Positions 26,694 to 38,197 of a stretch of DNA of 64,000 nt are shown here, piece after piece. This DNA is from Pseudodesulfovibrio hydrargyri. Lineage in GTDB: Bacteria; Desulfobacterota; Desulfovibrionia; Desulfovibrionales; Desulfovibrionaceae. A program made the translations under genes and the position numbers. The number at the start of each line of letters is the position of its first letter. Position 1 is the first letter of the stretch. The stretch lies in the NCBI RefSeq assembly GCF_001874525.1, contig NZ_LKAQ01000004.1, positions 2,446,730-2,510,729 of the forward strand. The letters run 5' to 3'. The notes under the pieces were generated by a model that ran no database searches, was not told where the DNA came from, and saw only the letters and a program-made list of their open reading frames with translations.

Positions 26694-27065
26694 ATGCCCA
26701 CCATTAACCAGCTCATCCGCAAAGGCCGCGAAGCGCAGCCCAAGCGGAAGAAAACCCCGGCCCTGATGGAATGCCCTCAGCGTCGAGGCGTTTGCACCAG
26801 GGTGTACACCACGACCCCGAAGAAGCCGAACTCCGCGCTTCGTAAGGTCGCCCGCGTGCGCCTGACCAACGGCATGGAAGTCACCGCCTACATCGGTGGT
26901 GAGGGCCATAACCTGCAGGAACACTCCGTGGTCCTGATCCGCGGCGGCCGTGTGAAGGACCTTCCCGGTGTCCGTTACCACATCGTTCGCGGTACCCTCG
27001 ATACCTCCGGTGTCGACGATCGTCGCCGCGGCCGTTCCAAGTACGGCACCAAGCGCCCGAAATAA
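26694..27065 (+). CDS. rpsL: 30S ribosomal protein S12
   Basis: S12 controls decoding accuracy at the A-site. The 123-residue protein begins [12 protein letters not shown] and has the streptomycin-region motifs [11 protein letters not shown] and [13 protein letters not shown] with the ordinary sensitive lysines. It is first in the str operon and is preceded by a GGAGGATGA site. Confidence 0.98.
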   Translation: MPTINQLIRKGREAQPKRKKTPALMECPQRRGVCTRVYTTTPKKPNSALRKVARVRLTNGMEVTAYIGGEGHNLQEHSVVLIRGGRVKDLPGVRYHIVRGTLDTSGVDDRRRGRSKYGTKRPK

Positions 27066-27073
27066 GGTTATAG

Positions 27074-27634
<561 letters not shown>

Positions 27635-27649
27635 TCACGGAGTAGTAAA

Positions 27650-29722
27650 GTGGCGAGACAAGTACCCAGAGACAAACAGCGCAATATTGGTATCATGGCC
27701 CACATCGATGCGGGCAAGACTACCACTACCGAGCGAATCCTGTTCTACACCGGCGTGTCCCACAAGATCGGCGAGGTCCATGACGGCGAGGCCACCATGG
27801 ACTGGATGGTCCAGGAGCAGGAACGCGGCATCACCATCACGTCTGCCGCGACCACCTGCTTTTGGCGCGAGCACCGCATCAATATCATCGACACCCCGGG
27901 CCACGTGGACTTCACCATGGAAGTCGAGCGCGCCCTGCGCGTGCTGGACGGCGCCATCGCCGTCTTCGACTCCGTCGCCGGCGTGGAGCCCCAGTCCGAG
28001 ACCGTGTGGCGCCAGGCGGACCGCTATAAAGTGCCCCGCATGGCCTTCGTCAACAAGATGGACCGCATCGGCGCGGACTTCTTCCGTTGCGTCGAGATGA
28101 TGAAGACTCGTCTGGGCGCCAAGGCCGTTCCTCTCCAGCTGCCCATCGGCGCCGAGGACGACTTCGAAGGCGTCGTCGACCTGATCGAGGGCAAGGCCTA
28201 TATCTATGACCACCTGGATCACGGCGCGAGCTTCACCACCACCGACGTCCCGGCCAACCTCCAGGACCAGTACGAACTTATGCGCGCCGAGATGATCGAA
28301 GCCATCGCCGAGGAGGACGAAAGCCTTCTCGAAAAGTACATGGCCGACGAGCCCCTGACTCCGGAAGAGCTGCGCGAGGGCGTGCGCAAGGCGACCACGA
28401 ACCTGACCATCTGCCCCGTGCTGTGCGGCACCGCGTTCCGCAACAAGGGCGTGCAGCCGCTGCTCGACGCCGTCGTCGACTACCTGCCCAGCCCGCTGGA
28501 CGTCGTGGTCATGAAGGGCATGGACCCGAAGACCGAGGAGCCCATCGAGTGCCCCTGCGACGATGACGAGCCCCTGGCCGCGCTGGCATTCAAGCTCATG
28601 ACCGACCCGTTTGTCGGTCACCTGACCTTCCTGCGCCTCTACTCGGGCAAGATCGAGTCCGGCGCCACGTTCATGAACGCGGCCACCGGCAAGAAGGAGC
28701 GCATCGGTCGTCTGTTGAAAATGCACGCCAACAAGCGTGAGGAAATTAAAGAGGCATACGCCGGCGACATCGTCGCCGCCGTCGGCCTCAAGAACGTGGC
28801 CACCGGCGATACCCTGTGCGACCTCAAGCGCGCTGTGGTTCTGGAGTCCCTGGACATCCCCGAGCCGGTTATCGAAGTGGCCATCGAACCCAAGACCAAG
28901 GCAGACCGCGACACCCTGTCCGCCGCCCTCGTCAAGCTGGCCAAGGAGGACCCGTCCTTCCGCGTCAAGGGCGACGAGGAGACCGGACAGACCCTGATCG
29001 CCGGAATGGGCGAGTTGCACCTCGAGATCATCGTTGACCGCCTGCTGCGCGAGTTCAACGTGAACGCCAACGTGGGCGCCCCCCGCGTGGCTTACCGAGA
29101 GACCATCTCCGCGCCGAACAAGGTCGATGTCAAGCATGCCAAGCAGTCTGGTGGTCGTGGTCAGTACGGCCACGTCGTCATCGAAGTCGAGCCGAACCCC
29201 GAGAACGGCTACGAGTTCGTCGACGAGATCAAGGGCGGCGTGATTCCCAAGGAATACATCCCCGCCGTGGACAAGGGCATCCAGGATGCCATGAAGAACG
29301 GCATCTCGGCCGGGTTCCCGGTCGTCGATGTGAAGGTCAAACTGGTCTTCGGCTCCTTCCATGAAGTCGACTCCAGCGAGCAGGCCTTCTACATCGCCGG
29401 TTCCCTGGCCATCAAGGAAGCCTGCAGAGGCGCCAAGCCGGTACTGCTCGAGCCGATCATGTCGGTGGAAGTGGTCACCCCCGAGGACTACCTCGGCGAC
29501 GTCATGGGAGACTTGAACGGCCGCCGCGGCCGGGTGGGCGAAATGGAAGCCCGCACGGGCGTGCAGGTCATCCGGTCCTTTGTGCCGCTGTCCGAGATGT
29601 TCGGTTACGCCACGGATCTTCGTTCGAAGACCCAGGGCAGGGCGACCTTCACCATGCAGTTCGACCACTACGAGAAGTTGCCGAACAACTTGGCCGAAGA
29701 ATTGATGAAAGGAAACGACTAA
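27650..29722 (+). CDS. fusA: Elongation factor G
   Basis: EF-G is the GTPase that drives ribosomal translocation. The 690-residue protein has the P-loop [13 protein letters not shown], switch [28 protein letters not shown] and all five domains. It starts at GTG after GGAGTAGTAAA. It is the usual bacterial length and ends the str operon without a following tuf gene. Confidence 0.98.
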   Translation: MARQVPRDKQRNIGIMAHIDAGKTTTTERILFYTGVSHKIGEVHDGEATMDWMVQEQERGITITSAATTCFWREHRINIIDTPGHVDFTMEVERALRVLDGAIAVFDSVAGVEPQSETVWRQADRYKVPRMAFVNKMDRIGADFFRCVEMMKTRLGAKAVPLQLPIGAEDDFEGVVDLIEGKAYIYDHLDHGASFTTTDVPANLQDQYELMRAEMIEAIAEEDESLLEKYMADEPLTPEELREGVRKATTNLTICPVLCGTAFRNKGVQPLLDAVVDYLPSPLDVVVMKGMDPKTEEPIECPCDDDEPLAALAFKLMTDPFVGHLTFLRLYSGKIESGATFMNAATGKKERIGRLLKMHANKREEIKEAYAGDIVAAVGLKNVATGDTLCDLKRAVVLESLDIPEPVIEVAIEPKTKADRDTLSAALVKLAKEDPSFRVKGDEETGQTLIAGMGELHLEIIVDRLLREFNVNANVGAPRVAYRETISAPNKVDVKHAKQSGGRGQYGHVVIEVEPNPENGYEFVDEIKGGVIPKEYIPAVDKGIQDAMKNGISAGFPVVDVKVKLVFGSFHEVDSSEQAFYIAGSLAIKEACRGAKPVLLEPIMSVEVVTPEDYLGDVMGDLNGRRGRVGEMEARTGVQVIRSFVPLSEMFGYATDLRSKTQGRATFTMQFDHYEKLPNNLAEELMKGND

Positions 29723-29749
29723 ACGTAGAGCCTAGGATTTTCCCTTTGC

Positions 29750-29778
29750 TTGACAGTGCGGCGGTGCGGGTGTACTCA
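29750..29778 (+). promoter_or_regulatory. Candidate promoter of the S10 operon
   Basis: TTGACA (29750-29755) and TACTCA (29773-29778) are separated by exactly 17 nt in the 131-nt gap between fusA and rpsJ. The remaining leader of about 70 nt may carry the usual translational control by a ribosomal protein, but I did not identify a structure. Confidence 0.65.
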
Positions 29779-29853
29779 ACCCGACCGCTGCACAGTTCGG
29801 CGCCTTTTTCTTTTCGGGCGCGGTAAAGATAAATCCTTTGAGGAGAAAGCACT

Positions 29854-30174
29854 ATGGCTGCTTCGATGGCGAGCGATCGCATCAGAATCAAACTGAGAGC
29901 ATACGATTACCGTATTCTGGACAAGGCTGTCACCGAGATCGTTGACACCGCCCGGAATACCGGTGCGGCTATTGCCGGCCCCGTGCCGCTGCCCACCGAC
30001 ATCCATCGTACCACCGTCCAGAAATCCGTTCACGTGGACAAGAAGTCCCGCGAGCAGTTCGAAATGCGCATTCACAAGCGTCTTCTGGATATCCTTGAAC
30101 CCACTCAGCAGACCGTTGACGCCCTGGGCAAGCTTTCGCTGCCCGCCGGTGTGGACGTCGAGATCAAGCTCTAG
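29854..30174 (+). CDS. rpsJ: 30S ribosomal protein S10
   Basis: S10 is a head protein and also the NusG/NusB contact. The 106-residue protein contains [17 protein letters not shown] and GPVPLPTDI. The ATG at 29854 is supported by AGGAG 8 nt upstream; an internal ATG four codons later is possible. It is first in the S10 operon. Confidence 0.96.
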   Translation: MAASMASDRIRIKLRAYDYRILDKAVTEIVDTARNTGAAIAGPVPLPTDIHRTTVQKSVHVDKKSREQFEMRIHKRLLDILEPTQQTVDALGKLSLPAGVDVEIKL

Positions 30175-30184
30175 GAGTATAGTT

Positions 30185-30817
30185 ATGGCTAAGACTCTCG
30201 GATTGCTTGGCAGAAAGCTGGGCATGACCCGCATTTTCAAGGACGATGGTACCATCTGCCCCGTGACCGTTATCGAGGCGGGACCCTGCCCGGTCATGCA
30301 GATCAAGACCACGGACAAGGAAGGCTACAACGCCCTGCAGCTCGGCTACGACTCCGTGCCCGAGCGCAAGGTGAACAAGCCCCTGAAGGGCCACATGGCC
30401 AAGGCCGGCAAGGACCTGTACCGCCACCTCAAGGAATTCCCCCTCGAGGTCGTGGAAGGGTACGAACTGGGTCAGGAAATCACCGTCGATATCTTTGCCG
30501 CCGGTGAAAAGGTCAAGGTTACCGGTACCTCCAAGGGTAAGGGTTTCCAGGGCGTCATGAAGCGTCACAACTTCGCCGGCTCCCGCGCCTCCCATGGTGC
30601 CGAAAAAGTGCACCGCGTTCCCGGTTCCGTCGGTAACGCGACGTACCCCGGCCGTGTCTGGAAGGGCAAGAAGATGCCCGGCCAGATGGGTAATGTGCGT
30701 GTGACCTTGAGCAACGTGGAAATCGTCGATGTCAGGCCCGAGGACAACGTCCTCCTGGTCAAGGGCCAGGTGCCCGGCCCCAACAACGGCCTCGTGATGA
30801 TCCGCAAGAACGGCTAA
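30185..30817 (+). CDS. rplC: 50S ribosomal protein L3
   Basis: L3 starts large-subunit assembly and reaches the peptidyl-transferase centre. The 210-residue protein begins [18 protein letters not shown] and has the [20 protein letters not shown] loop. The start is 10 nt after rpsJ; longer frames into rpsJ are artefacts. Confidence 0.97.
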   Translation: MAKTLGLLGRKLGMTRIFKDDGTICPVTVIEAGPCPVMQIKTTDKEGYNALQLGYDSVPERKVNKPLKGHMAKAGKDLYRHLKEFPLEVVEGYELGQEITVDIFAAGEKVKVTGTSKGKGFQGVMKRHNFAGSRASHGAEKVHRVPGSVGNATYPGRVWKGKKMPGQMGNVRVTLSNVEIVDVRPEDNVLLVKGQVPGPNNGLVMIRKNG

Positions 30818-30829
30818 GAGGTATACGAC

Positions 30830-31450
30830 ATGGCAAAAATTCAAGTTGTAGATCAGAATAACAAGAAGGTTGGCGACTTCGAGCTGGCCCCCGAGGTTTT
30901 CGAGGTGGAGATCATGCCCGAAATCCTCAACCAGGTCGTCCGGGCCCAGCGCGCTTCCCAGCGCCAGGGCACTCACGCCACCAAGACCCGCGGTCTGAAA
31001 TCCGGCGGCGGCCGCAAGCCGTGGCGCCAGAAGGGCACCGGTCGTGCCCGGGCCGGCTCCACCCGTTCGCCCCTGTGGCGCGGCGGTGCCGTCCTCTTCG
31101 GACCCCAGCCCCGCGACTACGCCTTCAAGATCAACAAGAAGGTGCGCAAACTGGCCCTCAAGATGGCCCTGTCCTCCCGCGTCTCCGAAGAGAAGATGAC
31201 GGTGGTCAAGTCCATCGATCTCCCCGAGATCAAGACCAAGGCCTTTGCCGAAGTCGCCCAGAACCTCGGCCTGAACAAGACCCTGATCGTCGCCAAGAAC
31301 GCCGACAAGAATCTGGAGATGTCCGCAAGGAACATGCCCCACATCAAGGTCATCGAAGCCGACAAGCTGAATGTTTACGACGTGCTGCTGTATCCCGAGC
31401 TGGTCATGCTCGAGTCTGCCGCCCAAGACGTTCAAGAGAGGTTGAAGTAA
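30830..31450 (+). CDS. rplD: 50S ribosomal protein L4
   Basis: L4 lines the exit tunnel and, in E. coli, represses the S10 operon. The 206-residue protein contains QRQGTHATKTRG and GGGRKPWRQKGTGRARAGS, the extended tunnel loop. Its stop overlaps the rplW ATG by one base. Confidence 0.97.
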   Translation: MAKIQVVDQNNKKVGDFELAPEVFEVEIMPEILNQVVRAQRASQRQGTHATKTRGLKSGGGRKPWRQKGTGRARAGSTRSPLWRGGAVLFGPQPRDYAFKINKKVRKLALKMALSSRVSEEKMTVVKSIDLPEIKTKAFAEVAQNLGLNKTLIVAKNADKNLEMSARNMPHIKVIEADKLNVYDVLLYPELVMLESAAQDVQERLK

Positions 31451-31743
31451 TGGATTATTCGAAAGTCCTGCTCAAGCCCGTGGTCTCCGAGAAGGCCAAC
31501 GAGGCCAAGGAGCAATCCAATCACGTCTCTTTTTACGTCCACCCCGATTCCAACAAGATCGAGGTGAAGAAGGCCGTTGAGGCAGCCTTCGACGTCAAAG
31601 TCGAGTCCGTGAATATCGTGGCCAAGAAAGCCGCGCCGCGCAAGCGCATGGGCCGCCTGACCGGTGGACGCGTCCCCGGGTACAAGAAGGCCTACGTCAA
31701 GCTTGCCGCCGGCGATAAAATCGAAATCTTCGAAGGAGTGTAA
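31450..31743 (+). CDS. rplW: 50S ribosomal protein L23
   Basis: L23 sits at the tunnel exit and docks SRP and trigger factor. The 97-residue protein begins [18 protein letters not shown] and has [17 protein letters not shown]. Its ATG overlaps the rplD TAA (TAATG), so it is translationally coupled. Confidence 0.96.
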   Translation: MDYSKVLLKPVVSEKANEAKEQSNHVSFYVHPDSNKIEVKKAVEAAFDVKVESVNIVAKKAAPRKRMGRLTGGRVPGYKKAYVKLAAGDKIEIFEGV

Positions 31744-31745
31744 CC

Positions 31746-32576
31746 ATGGCAACCCGTAAGCTGAAGCCTACTTCTCCGGGCCGCCGGTTCCAGACCATCT
31801 CCGATTTCGCGGAGATCACCCGGACCACTCCCGAGAAGTCGCTGACCAAAGGTCTGACCAAGAAGGCCGGCCGCAACAACAACGGTCGCGTGACCATGCG
31901 TCGCCGCGGCGGCGGCAACAAGTCCCTGTACCGCCTGATCGACTTCAAGCGGAACAAGCTTGGCGTGCCCGCCAAGGTGGCCGAGATCGAATACGATCCG
32001 AACCGCAGCGCCCGCATCGCCCTGCTGCACTACGCGGACGGCGAGAAGCGCTATATCCTGGCCCCTGTCGGCCTGAATCAGGGCGACGTCATCACCGCAG
32101 GTGAAGGCGCCGACATCAAGCCCGGCAACGCCATGGCTCTGATCCAGATCCCGACCGGTACCGTCGTGCACAACATCGAGCTGTACCCGGGTAAGGGCGG
32201 CCAGTTCTGCCGCGCCGCCGGCACCTACGCGCAGCTCATCGCCAAGGAAGGCAAGTACGCGCTCCTGCGCATGCCCTCCGGCGAGGTCCGCAAGGTCCTG
32301 GCCACCTGTTGCGCCACCATCGGCCAGGTTGGAAACATTCATCACGAGAACATCAAGATCGGTAAGGCCGGACGGAATCGTTGGCTTGGCCGTCGCCCGA
32401 AGGTCCGTGGTGTGGCAATGAACCCGATCGATCACCCGCTGGGTGGTGGTGAGGGCCGCAGTTCCGGTGGTCGCCATCCGGTGTCCCCGTGGGGTACCCC
32501 GGCCAAGGGCTACAAGACCCGGAACAAGAAGAAGGCTTCCTCGAAGCTCATCGTCAAACGCCGCGGCCAGAAGTAG
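31746..32576 (+). CDS. rplB: 50S ribosomal protein L2
   Basis: L2 is needed for subunit joining and peptidyl transfer. The 276-residue protein has the RNA-binding core and the C-terminal [20 protein letters not shown] block with the conserved histidine. It lies 2 nt after rplW. Confidence 0.98.
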   Translation: MATRKLKPTSPGRRFQTISDFAEITRTTPEKSLTKGLTKKAGRNNNGRVTMRRRGGGNKSLYRLIDFKRNKLGVPAKVAEIEYDPNRSARIALLHYADGEKRYILAPVGLNQGDVITAGEGADIKPGNAMALIQIPTGTVVHNIELYPGKGGQFCRAAGTYAQLIAKEGKYALLRMPSGEVRKVLATCCATIGQVGNIHHENIKIGKAGRNRWLGRRPKVRGVAMNPIDHPLGGGEGRSSGGRHPVSPWGTPAKGYKTRNKKKASSKLIVKRRGQK

Positions 32577-32587
32577 GAGTATAACCA

Positions 32588-32857
32588 ATGCCTAGATCTC
32601 TTAAAAAGGGCCCGTTCCTGGACGGTCACCTGATCAAGAAAATCCAAGTGGCCGCCGAGAATCAGGACCGTCGCGTGATCAAGACCTGGTCCCGCCGTTC
32701 CACGATCGTCCCCGAGATGGTCGGTATGACCTTCGCCGTCCACAATGGCCGGAAGTTCATCCCCGTGTTCGTGACCGAAAACATGGTCGGTCACAAGCTG
32801 GGTGAATTTTCCCCGACCCGCACCTACTTCGGCCACGTCGCCGACAAGAAGAAGTAG
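32588..32857 (+). CDS. rpsS: 30S ribosomal protein S19
   Basis: S19 binds the head of 16S rRNA with S13. The 89-residue protein begins [15 protein letters not shown] and contains [19 protein letters not shown] and [13 protein letters not shown]. It follows the normal rplB-rpsS-rplV order. Confidence 0.97.
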   Translation: MPRSLKKGPFLDGHLIKKIQVAAENQDRRVIKTWSRRSTIVPEMVGMTFAVHNGRKFIPVFVTENMVGHKLGEFSPTRTYFGHVADKKK

Positions 32858-32869
32858 GGGGAGCGCACT

Positions 32870-33202
32870 ATGGAAGCCAAAGCAGTTGCCAAGTTCATCC
32901 GCGTGTCTCCGCGCAAGGCCCGCATCGTGGCCGAGAACATCAAGGGCAAGGGCGTCGAGGACGCCCTGAACATCCTCCGGTTCACCCCGAAGAAGCCCGC
33001 CGACATTCTCAGCAAGGTGCTGTACTCCGCCGTGTCCAACGCGGAGCAGATGCCCGGCGTCGATGTCGACTCTCTGATCGTCCACTCGGTGGTCGTCGAC
33101 GAGGGTCCCACCTGGAAGCGTATCAAGCCGCGCGCCATGGGCCGCGCCTACCGCATCCGGAAGCGCACCAGTCACATCACCATCGTAGTCAAGGAACAGT
33201 AG
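32870..33202 (+). CDS. rplV: 50S ribosomal protein L22
   Basis: L22 contributes a tunnel-lining loop. The 110-residue protein has [19 protein letters not shown] and the C-terminal [20 protein letters not shown] loop. It is directly followed by rpsC. Confidence 0.97.
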   Translation: MEAKAVAKFIRVSPRKARIVAENIKGKGVEDALNILRFTPKKPADILSKVLYSAVSNAEQMPGVDVDSLIVHSVVVDEGPTWKRIKPRAMGRAYRIRKRTSHITIVVKEQ

Positions 33203-33203
33203 T

Positions 33204-33845
33204 ATGGGACAGAAAGTACATCCTTACGGTTTTCGTCTGGGGTATAACAAGAACTGGCTGTCCCGCTGGTACAGCAAGAAGGACTACCCGGCGTTCGTCT
33301 TCCAGGACGACCAGGTCCGCAAGTTCGTCAAGAAAAAGCTGTATCAGGCCGGCGTTTCCCGCATCGAGATCGAGCGGGCCGGCGGCAAGATTCGCCTGAT
33401 CATCCACACCGCGCGTCCCGGTATCGTCATCGGCCGCAAGGGTGTTGAGATAGAAAAGCTGCGCGAGGAATTGCGCGGCAAGTTTCAAACCGAGTTCACC
33501 ATTGAGGTCAACGAGATCCGTCGACCGGAGGTTGAAGCTCAGCTCGTAGCTGAGAACATTGCCCAGCAGCTCGAACGTCGAATTGCCTTCCGCCGTGCCA
33601 TGAAGCGTACGGTGGGCCTTGCCAGGAAATTCGGCGCCGAGGGTATCAAAGTCGCTTGTGCCGGCCGTCTGGCCGGAGCTGAAATCGCTCGCGGCGAATG
33701 GTACCGTGATGGGCGTGTGCCCCTGCACACCCTTCGTGCCGACATCGACTACGGTTTTGCCGAGGCGGCCACCACCTACGGCGTGATCGGGGTCAAGGTC
33801 TGGATCTTCAAAGGTGAGATTCTGGACAAAGAGGTACAACAGTAA
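33204..33845 (+). CDS. rpsC: 30S ribosomal protein S3
   Basis: S3 helps form the mRNA entry channel. The 213-residue protein begins [18 protein letters not shown], has a KH domain ([17 protein letters not shown]) and a C-terminal S3 domain ([20 protein letters not shown]). Its stop overlaps the rplP ATG by one base. Confidence 0.98.
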   Translation: MGQKVHPYGFRLGYNKNWLSRWYSKKDYPAFVFQDDQVRKFVKKKLYQAGVSRIEIERAGGKIRLIIHTARPGIVIGRKGVEIEKLREELRGKFQTEFTIEVNEIRRPEVEAQLVAENIAQQLERRIAFRRAMKRTVGLARKFGAEGIKVACAGRLAGAEIARGEWYRDGRVPLHTLRADIDYGFAEAATTYGVIGVKVWIFKGEILDKEVQQ

Positions 33846-34258
33846 TGCTTGCTCCAAAAAGAGTTAAATTCAGAAAATGGCAGAAAGGCCGACTCAGAGG
33901 CAAGGCCCAACGGGGTAACATGGTGTCCTTCGGCGATATCGGGCTGAAGGCATTGGAGCACGGAAAGATCACCAACCAGCAGATTGAGTCCGCTCGTGTC
34001 GCCATCATGCGCCACATCAAGCGCGGCGGTAAGGTCTGGATACGCATCTTCCCTGATCACCCCACCACCTCCAAGCCCGCGGAAGTCCGTCAGGGCAAGG
34101 GTAAAGGCGCTCCCGACGGTTGGGTCGCGCCGGTGAAACCGGGCCGTATCATGTACGAAGTGAAGGGCGTCGACATCGAGCTTGCCAAGGAAGCCCTCAA
34201 GCGCGCTTCCTACAAGCTGCCGATCAAGACGGCCATCGTTGTGAAGGAGGGTCTGTAA
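33845..34258 (+). CDS. rplP: 50S ribosomal protein L16
   Basis: L16 lies near the A-site tRNA elbow. The 137-residue protein begins [20 protein letters not shown] and contains [19 protein letters not shown]. It is coupled to rpsC upstream and nearly abuts rpmC. Confidence 0.97.
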   Translation: MLAPKRVKFRKWQKGRLRGKAQRGNMVSFGDIGLKALEHGKITNQQIESARVAIMRHIKRGGKVWIRIFPDHPTTSKPAEVRQGKGKGAPDGWVAPVKPGRIMYEVKGVDIELAKEALKRASYKLPIKTAIVVKEGL

Positions 34259-34259
34259 G

Positions 34260-34451
34260 ATGACTTCCAAGGAACTTCGTGAACTGGACGACGCCAAACT
34301 GGCTGAGAAGCTGAATGAATCCCGCCACGAGCTGTTCTCCATGCGTTTCAAGCATGCGACGGCTCAGCTGGAAAACACTCAGGCCCTCTCCGGCGTCAAG
34401 AAGACCATCGCCCGTATCCTGACTATTCAGCGGGAACGACAGGGAGCGTAA
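34260..34451 (+). CDS. rpmC: 50S ribosomal protein L29
   Basis: L29 is a small helical protein next to L23 at the tunnel exit. The 63-residue protein begins MTSKELRELDDAKLAEKLNE and ends KTIARILTIQRERQGA. It starts one base after the rplP stop. Confidence 0.95.
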   Translation: MTSKELRELDDAKLAEKLNESRHELFSMRFKHATAQLENTQALSGVKKTIARILTIQRERQGA

Positions 34452-34454
34452 GAA

Positions 34455-34721
34455 ATGGCTGAGTTCAAATACCAAGGCAACAAGCGCCTGCTGACCGGCC
34501 TGGTCATCTCCGACAAAGGCGACAAGACCATCGTCGTCCGCGTCGAGACCCTGGTGAAGCATCCGCTGCTGAAGAAGTACATCCGCCGCCGCAAGAAGTT
34601 CATGGCCCATGATCCGGCCAACGACTGCGGTGTCGGCGATACGGTGCAGATTGTCGAGTCGAGGCCCATGTCCAAGCGCAAGCGCTGGCACCTGGTGAAG
34701 ATCCTCGAAAAGGCCGTCTAG
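34455..34721 (+). CDS. rpsQ: 30S ribosomal protein S17
   Basis: S17 is a primary 16S rRNA binder with an OB fold. The 88-residue protein has [20 protein letters not shown] and [20 protein letters not shown]. It closes the S10 operon proper and runs on into rplN. Confidence 0.96.
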   Translation: MAEFKYQGNKRLLTGLVISDKGDKTIVVRVETLVKHPLLKKYIRRRKKFMAHDPANDCGVGDTVQIVESRPMSKRKRWHLVKILEKAV

Positions 34722-34739
34722 GGATTAGGAGGAAATCAT

Positions 34740-35108
34740 ATGATCCAGGTTGAATCCAATCTCGACGTGGCTGACAACTCCGGAGCCAAGAAGGTCGCCT
34801 GCATTAAGGTCCTCGGCGGTTCCAAGCGCCGTTACGCCAGCGTCGGAGATATTATCGTAGTGTCCGTCAAGGAGGCCATGCCCCACTCCAAAGTGAAGAA
34901 GGGCTCGGTCATGAAGGCGGTTGTCGTTCGCACCAAGAAGGAACTCGGTCGTCCCGACGGTTCCTTCATCAAGTTCGACAACAACTCCGCCGTGCTGCTC
35001 AACAACAACATGGAGCCTGTGGGGACCCGTATCTTCGGTCCCGTGGCCCGTGAATTGCGCGCCGCCGGTTTCATGAAGATCGTTTCCCTCGCTCCCGAGG
35101 TTCTGTAA
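34740..35108 (+). CDS. rplN: 50S ribosomal protein L14
   Basis: L14 forms inter-subunit bridges. The 122-residue protein begins [19 protein letters not shown] and ends [18 protein letters not shown]. It is preceded by TTAGGAGGAAA, a strong ribosome-binding site, and opens the spc gene block. Confidence 0.98.
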   Translation: MIQVESNLDVADNSGAKKVACIKVLGGSKRRYASVGDIIVVSVKEAMPHSKVKKGSVMKAVVVRTKKELGRPDGSFIKFDNNSAVLLNNNMEPVGTRIFGPVARELRAAGFMKIVSLAPEVL

Positions 35109-35118
35109 GGAAATGACG

Positions 35119-35439
35119 ATGAAGACTAAAATCCGTAAAGACGACAAGGTCATGGTCATCGCCGGGAAGGACAAGGGAAAGGTCGGCAAGGTCTTGAAGA
35201 TCCTCAAGAAGCAGGACAAGGTCCTGGTCGAGAAGGTCAATATGGTCCAACGCCATACCAAGGCCAATCCGTATGCCCAGCAGCCCGGCGGCATTATCGA
35301 GAAGGAAGCCCCTATCCATGTATCCAATGTGGCTATCGTGTGCGACGCCTGCACCAAGCCCACGCGGGTAGGGTACAAGAAGACTGAAGACGGCAAGAAG
35401 GTGCGCTTCTGCAAGAAGTGCAACGAGACCTTCAAATAG
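35119..35439 (+). CDS. rplX: 50S ribosomal protein L24
   Basis: L24 initiates 50S assembly. The 106-residue protein has the KOW motif [20 protein letters not shown] and a C-terminal pair of CxxC motifs (CDACTKP, CKKC), which may bind zinc; cysteines in this tail occur in some L24 proteins. The ATG at 35119 is preferred over 35113 because AAGGA would touch the earlier codon. Confidence 0.95.
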   Translation: MKTKIRKDDKVMVIAGKDKGKVGKVLKILKKQDKVLVEKVNMVQRHTKANPYAQQPGGIIEKEAPIHVSNVAIVCDACTKPTRVGYKKTEDGKKVRFCKKCNETFK

Positions 35440-35447
35440 GTATCAGT

Positions 35448-35987
35448 ATGACACGTCTCGAAAAGTTGTATAACGAAAAGGTCGTCCCCGAGCTCCAGAA
35501 GGAGTACGGTTACACCTCGTCCATGGAGATCCCGAGAATGACGAAGATCTCCCTGAACATCGGTCTCGGTGCTGCCAGCCAGAACAGCAAGCTCATCGAA
35601 GCCGCCGTCGAGGAACTGACCGCCATCGCCGGCCAGAAGGCCGTGGTCACCCTGGCCAAGAAGTCCATCGCCCAGTTCAAACTGCGCGAGGGCCAGCCGG
35701 TCGGTTGCCGCGTCACCCTGCGCGACGATGCCATGTGGGACTTTTATGACAAGCTCGTGAGCTTCGCACTGCCTCGGGTCCGCGACTTCCGCGGCATCCC
35801 CGACCGCGGTTTCGACGGCCGCGGCAACTTCACCCTTGGCATCAAGGAACACACCATCTTCCCCGAGCTCGACATCGACCGCGTGGAACTGGTGAAGGGC
35901 ATGAACGTGACCGTGACCACCACGGCCAAGACCGACAAGGAAGGCAAGACCCTTCTTGACCTCCTTGGCATGCCCTTTAAAAAGTAG
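35448..35987 (+). CDS. rplE: 50S ribosomal protein L5
   Basis: L5 binds 5S rRNA and P-site tRNA. The 179-residue protein begins [16 protein letters not shown] and contains [29 protein letters not shown] and [14 protein letters not shown]. The true start is after the rplX stop; the longer frame reads back into rplX. Confidence 0.97.
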   Translation: MTRLEKLYNEKVVPELQKEYGYTSSMEIPRMTKISLNIGLGAASQNSKLIEAAVEELTAIAGQKAVVTLAKKSIAQFKLREGQPVGCRVTLRDDAMWDFYDKLVSFALPRVRDFRGIPDRGFDGRGNFTLGIKEHTIFPELDIDRVELVKGMNVTVTTTAKTDKEGKTLLDLLGMPFKK

Positions 35988-35998
35988 GAGGACGGAAA

Positions 35999-36184
35999 GT
36001 GGCCAAAACAAGCTTACGCGTTAAGGCAAGCCGCAAACCCAAGTTCAAGGTCCGCGCTTACAATCGGTGCCCGATTTGTGGCCGTCCTCGGGCTTTTCTG
36101 AGGCGGTACGGAATCTGCCGTATCTGCTTCCGCAACAAGGCTCTCGCCGGCGAACTGCCCGGCGTCCGCAAGGCGAGCTGGTAA
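35999..36184 (+). CDS. rpsN: 30S ribosomal protein S14, short zinc-binding type
   Basis: This 61-residue form (type Z) carries [20 protein letters not shown], giving two CxxC pairs for zinc. It differs from the longer zinc-free S14 of enterobacteria. It starts at GTG after GGAGGACGGAAA, a very strong site. Confidence 0.96.
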   Translation: MAKTSLRVKASRKPKFKVRAYNRCPICGRPRAFLRRYGICRICFRNKALAGELPGVRKASW

Positions 36185-36199
36185 TTAAGGAGAAATGAA

Positions 36200-36583
36200 A
36201 TGGCTGTTGTTGATCCTGTAGCCGACATGTTGACCCGCATCCGGAATGCGTACGGCGCCTATCACACCGCTGTCGCAGTGCCGACTTCCAAGATGAAGTC
36301 CTCCATCGCGGGTATCCTGAAGGAAGAAGGTTATATCGCCGACTACGCTGTCGAGGACAGGGACATCAGTATTACGCTCAAGTACGCTGACGGCAAACCG
36401 CTCATTACTGGCCTGAAGAAGGTCAGCAAGCCCGGTCGCCGCGTGTACGTTGGTGCTTCTGATATCCCCCGTGTCCAGAACGGCATCGGTATTTGTATCG
36501 TGTCCACCTCCAAAGGGCTGCTTGAAGGCGCCAAGGCCAAAGAGGCCAATGTCGGCGGCGAGCTGCTCTGCGAAATCTGGTAA
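36200..36583 (+). CDS. rpsH: 30S ribosomal protein S8
   Basis: S8 is a primary 16S rRNA binder and the spc-operon repressor in E. coli. The 127-residue protein begins MAVVDPVADMLTRIRNAYGA and ends GICIVSTSKGLLEG plus GGELLCEIW. It has the usual length. Confidence 0.97.
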   Translation: MAVVDPVADMLTRIRNAYGAYHTAVAVPTSKMKSSIAGILKEEGYIADYAVEDRDISITLKYADGKPLITGLKKVSKPGRRVYVGASDIPRVQNGIGICIVSTSKGLLEGAKAKEANVGGELLCEIW

Positions 36584-36595
36584 AGAGGTTCCGTT

Positions 36596-37132
36596 ATGTC
36601 TCGTATAGGAAAGAATCCCATCGACATCCCCGCGGGTGTCGAGGTGTCTGTCGGAGCCTCCGAAATCCAGGTCAAGGGTCCCAAGGGAACCTTGAGCACC
36701 CCGGTCGATCCGGCCGTGGCGTACAAGATCGAGGATGGCAAGGTGTATGTCTCCCGCGTTGATGATTCCCGCCAGGCGCGCGGCCAGCACGGTCTTCGTC
36801 GGACCCTGCTCGCCAACTGCGTGGACGGCGTGACCAAGGGCTTTGCCAAGACCCTGGAAGTCATCGGCGTCGGATACAAGGTGTCCGTGCAGGGCAAGAA
36901 AGTCGTTCTGGCCGTCGGGTATTCCCACCCGGTGGAGTTCGACCTGCCCGCCGGTCTGGAGGCCAAGGTGGAAGGCGCCAAGCTGACCATCGAGGGCACC
37001 GACAAGCAGCTTGTCGGTGAAATTGCGGCCCAGATTCGTCGTGTGCGTCCGCCCGAACCCTACAAGGGCAAGGGCATCAAGTACCTCGACGAGATCATCC
37101 GCCGCAAGGCCGGTAAGTCCGGTTCCAAGTAG
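36596..37132 (+). CDS. rplF: 50S ribosomal protein L6
   Basis: L6 lies near the sarcin-ricin loop. The 178-residue protein has [28 protein letters not shown] and the C-terminal [20 protein letters not shown] motif. It has the usual length and gene order. Confidence 0.97.
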   Translation: MSRIGKNPIDIPAGVEVSVGASEIQVKGPKGTLSTPVDPAVAYKIEDGKVYVSRVDDSRQARGQHGLRRTLLANCVDGVTKGFAKTLEVIGVGYKVSVQGKKVVLAVGYSHPVEFDLPAGLEAKVEGAKLTIEGTDKQLVGEIAAQIRRVRPPEPYKGKGIKYLDEIIRRKAGKSGSK

Positions 37133-37143
37133 GGGTAATAGTC

Positions 37144-37503
37144 ATGAGCAAAAGCAAGAATGCACAGCGGCTTCTTCGCAAGCCCCGCATCAGAAAGAAG
37201 ATCTCCGGTACCGAAGCCCGGCCCCGCCTGGTCGTCTATCGCTCCAACCAGCATCTCTATGCCCAGTTGGTCGACGACGTGAACGGCGTGACCCTGGCCT
37301 CCGCCAGCACCCAGGTGCTGAACAAGGACGGCGAGGCGCTGAAGTCCAACAAGGACTCGGCCGCCAAGGTCGGCAAGGCCATTGCCGAAGCCGCCAAGGC
37401 CAAGCAGATCGAGACCTGCGTCTTCGACCGGAACGGATATATCTATCACGGCAAGATCAAAGCCCTTGCCGACGGCGCCCGTGAAGGCGGGCTGAAATTC
37501 TAG
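37144..37503 (+). CDS. rplR: 50S ribosomal protein L18
   Basis: L18 brings 5S rRNA to the large subunit. The 119-residue protein has [27 protein letters not shown] and the C-terminal [19 protein letters not shown]. It is followed by rpsE after 16 nt. Confidence 0.97.
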   Translation: MSKSKNAQRLLRKPRIRKKISGTEARPRLVVYRSNQHLYAQLVDDVNGVTLASASTQVLNKDGEALKSNKDSAAKVGKAIAEAAKAKQIETCVFDRNGYIYHGKIKALADGAREGGLKF

Positions 37504-37519
37504 TCACCAGGAAAGTAAA

Positions 37520-38011
37520 ATGGAACAGAATGAAAGTGGATTGATTGAAAAAATCGTCTACCTCAATCGCGTCGCCAAGGTTGTCAAGGGTGGCCGCCGT
37601 TTCAGCTTCAGCTGCCTGGTGGTCGTCGGTGACGGTGAAGGGGGAGTCGGTTGCGGCCTGGGTAAGGCCAACGAGGTGCCGGAAGCCATTCGCAAGGCGA
37701 GTGAGCGCGCCAAGAAGAACATGATCAATGTTCCTCTGCTGGACGGCACCCTCCCGTATGAGGTTCTGGGACGCTACGGCGCGGGCCGCGTCATGCTCAA
37801 GCCCGCCAGCCGAGGCACCGGCATCATCGCCGGCGGTCCCGTTCGTGCGATCATGGAGGCCGTGGGCGTCAATGACATCCTGACCAAGGCCATCGGCACC
37901 AACAACCCGCACAACGTGTTGCGTGCCACCATGGCCGGATTGGAGTCCCTGCGGAGCGCGGAAGAGGTTTCGGCCCTGCGCGGCGTCTCGGTCTCCACTC
38001 CCAGAAAGTAG
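37520..38011 (+). CDS. rpsE: 30S ribosomal protein S5
   Basis: S5 takes part in decoding fidelity and the mRNA entry site. The 163-residue protein has the double-stranded-RNA-binding fold ([35 protein letters not shown]) and the [18 protein letters not shown] block. Confidence 0.97.
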   Translation: MEQNESGLIEKIVYLNRVAKVVKGGRRFSFSCLVVVGDGEGGVGCGLGKANEVPEAIRKASERAKKNMINVPLLDGTLPYEVLGRYGAGRVMLKPASRGTGIIAGGPVRAIMEAVGVNDILTKAIGTNNPHNVLRATMAGLESLRSAEEVSALRGVSVSTPRK

Positions 38012-38023
38012 AAGGATATCGCC

Positions 38024-38197
38024 GTGATTAAAGTCAAGCAGATCAAAAGCAAGATTGCCTGCAAGCCCGACCAGGTCAAAACCCTGGAAGCCCTGGGCCT
38101 GCGCAGGATCAATCAGGTCAAAGAGCACGATGACAATCCCGTCATCCGCGGAATGATCTACAAGGTCAGACACCTGGTGGAGGTTACCGAATCATGA
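38024..38197 (+). CDS. rpmD: 50S ribosomal protein L30
   Basis: This short gene encodes 57 residues, beginning at [23 protein letters not shown], then [10 protein letters not shown], and ending [15 protein letters not shown]. The motifs ALGLRR and [12 protein letters not shown] are typical of L30. AAGGATATCGCC precedes the start. The TGA stop overlaps the rplO ATG (ATGA), so the two are coupled. Confidence 0.95.
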   Translation: MIKVKQIKSKIACKPDQVKTLEALGLRRINQVKEHDDNPVIRGMIYKVRHLVEVTES